A stretch of DNA of 34,229 nt, taken from the NCBI GenBank assembly GCA_002189035.1, contig NEEC01000075.1:1-34229 (forward strand), given 5' to 3'. Source of the DNA: Utricularia gibba. Lineage: Eukaryota > Streptophyta > Magnoliopsida > Lamiales > Lentibulariaceae. Position numbers and translations under genes: made by a program. The notes under the pieces were generated by a model. It saw only the letters and a program-made list of their open reading frames with translations, had not been told where the DNA came from and ran no database searches. This document shows positions 33,708 through 34,229 of this stretch, in pieces. The first letter of the stretch is position 1. Each line of letters begins with the position of its first letter.

Positions 33708-34229
33708 ATGCATCCAGATCCTTCTAATCTGAAGGTTTCTACTCTGAATTCTCGCGTCTTTACCTGCCGCAAGATTGAGCCACGCAGATTTGTTCTTCAA
33801 TGTAGTCACCACGTTTTCTCTGGCGGTATGCACTAGCTTCCTTTTTTATTTTTTATTTTTTTGAATTAATGCGAAAAAGGATCACTTCTGAACTCGTTTG
33901 AGCCATTCTTATTGATTGCGGGTCACTTTTGGTTCTATTTAGATGGGTGTTCTTGCGGAAGGAATTACTGTGATTCGGCGGCTTCGAGGCTAATATTCGG
34001 CACCGGGTTCAAAAGGAGATGCGCTATTGTTTATTCTGAGCAAAAGCAACAAGGTTCAACATCAAGTATGTAGCCTTATTTAATGTTTTTTAATGAATTG
34101 CTATCTATGAAGAACAAATCGCCAGTAGCTTATGTACATATTGCACTGCAAAGACGGATGTGTGGTGTAAAGTTAGATGTATAATGTAATTTGATTGGTG
34201 TGAATGTCAAAAATGATTGCAGGTGAAGC
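33708..34229 (+). CDS. 5' part of an unidentified gene, cut by the window end
   Basis: Three consecutive exons in consistent phase: 33708 (first in-frame ATG) to 33825, 33943-34065, and from 34223 past the end. The splice sites are GT-AG and the frame stays open. Encoded segments include NLKVSTLNSRVFTCRK, RRFVLQCSHHVFSG, DGCSCGRNYCDSAASRLIF and FKRRCAIVYSEQKQQGS. The basic, Ser/Arg-rich N-terminus fits an organellar transit peptide. The real start may be the ATG at 33685 (MASILHSACIQI), which would need one extra base near 33720 to join this frame. Family not recognised from the visible portion. Confidence 0.6.

Overview
The window is nuclear DNA of a flowering plant, most likely a eudicot with compact genes. 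The evidence is GT-AG introns that are mostly 80-600 nt and AT-rich, very AT-rich intergenic DNA, and plant-specific families (CDKC, RABH1, HCC2, a P-class PPR of the EMB2453/PPR5 type, a class A heat-shock factor) beside a worn Ty3/Gypsy fragment. No bacterial, organellar or viral block is seen.

Layout. 17-410: decayed copy of the 5' end of the UBP3/UBP4 gene. 437-3511 (+): full-length EFL1-type GTPase, intronless but interrupted by seven small frameshifts. 4019-6396 (+): intact UBP3/UBP4 deubiquitinase, 6 exons. 7149-10357 (+): CDKC kinase, 12 exons. 10730-11831 (-): RABH1 small GTPase, 6 exons. 12339-13862 (+): PPR protein, 2 exons, divergent from RABH1. 14888-15346 and 17013-17465 (-): tandem pair of RING-H2 proteins. 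19585-20839 (+): uncharacterised plant protein, 4 exons. 21342-23359 (-): HCC2 (SCO-like), 7 exons. 24469-25761 (-): class A heat-shock factor, 2 exons. 27244-28200 (-): relic of an unidentified gene. 28674-30681 (-): truncated Ty3/Gypsy polyprotein. 31220-32638 (+): single-exon nucleotide pyrophosphatase/phosphodiesterase. 33708-34229 (+): first exons of an unidentified gene cut by the window end.

The genes are ordinary housekeeping neighbours and do not form one pathway. From memory, UBP, RABH1, HCC2 and the PPR gene all have relatives near the end of Arabidopsis chromosome 4, and UBP and RABH1 are also neighbours on chromosome 2, so this looks like a conserved angiosperm block. The EFL1 locus is the exception. 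Its 5' side is a second, decayed copy of the neighbouring UBP promoter, first exon and splice donor, so EFL1 may use a chimeric, UBP-derived 5' end. That is the most interesting structure here.

Frameshifts in EFL1, in the transposon and probably in the last partial gene mostly fall in short mononucleotide runs, which raises residual long-read indel errors as an alternative to pseudogenisation. Exon borders were placed by eye from splice dinucleotides, frame continuity and remembered family sequences. No alignment or database search was run.
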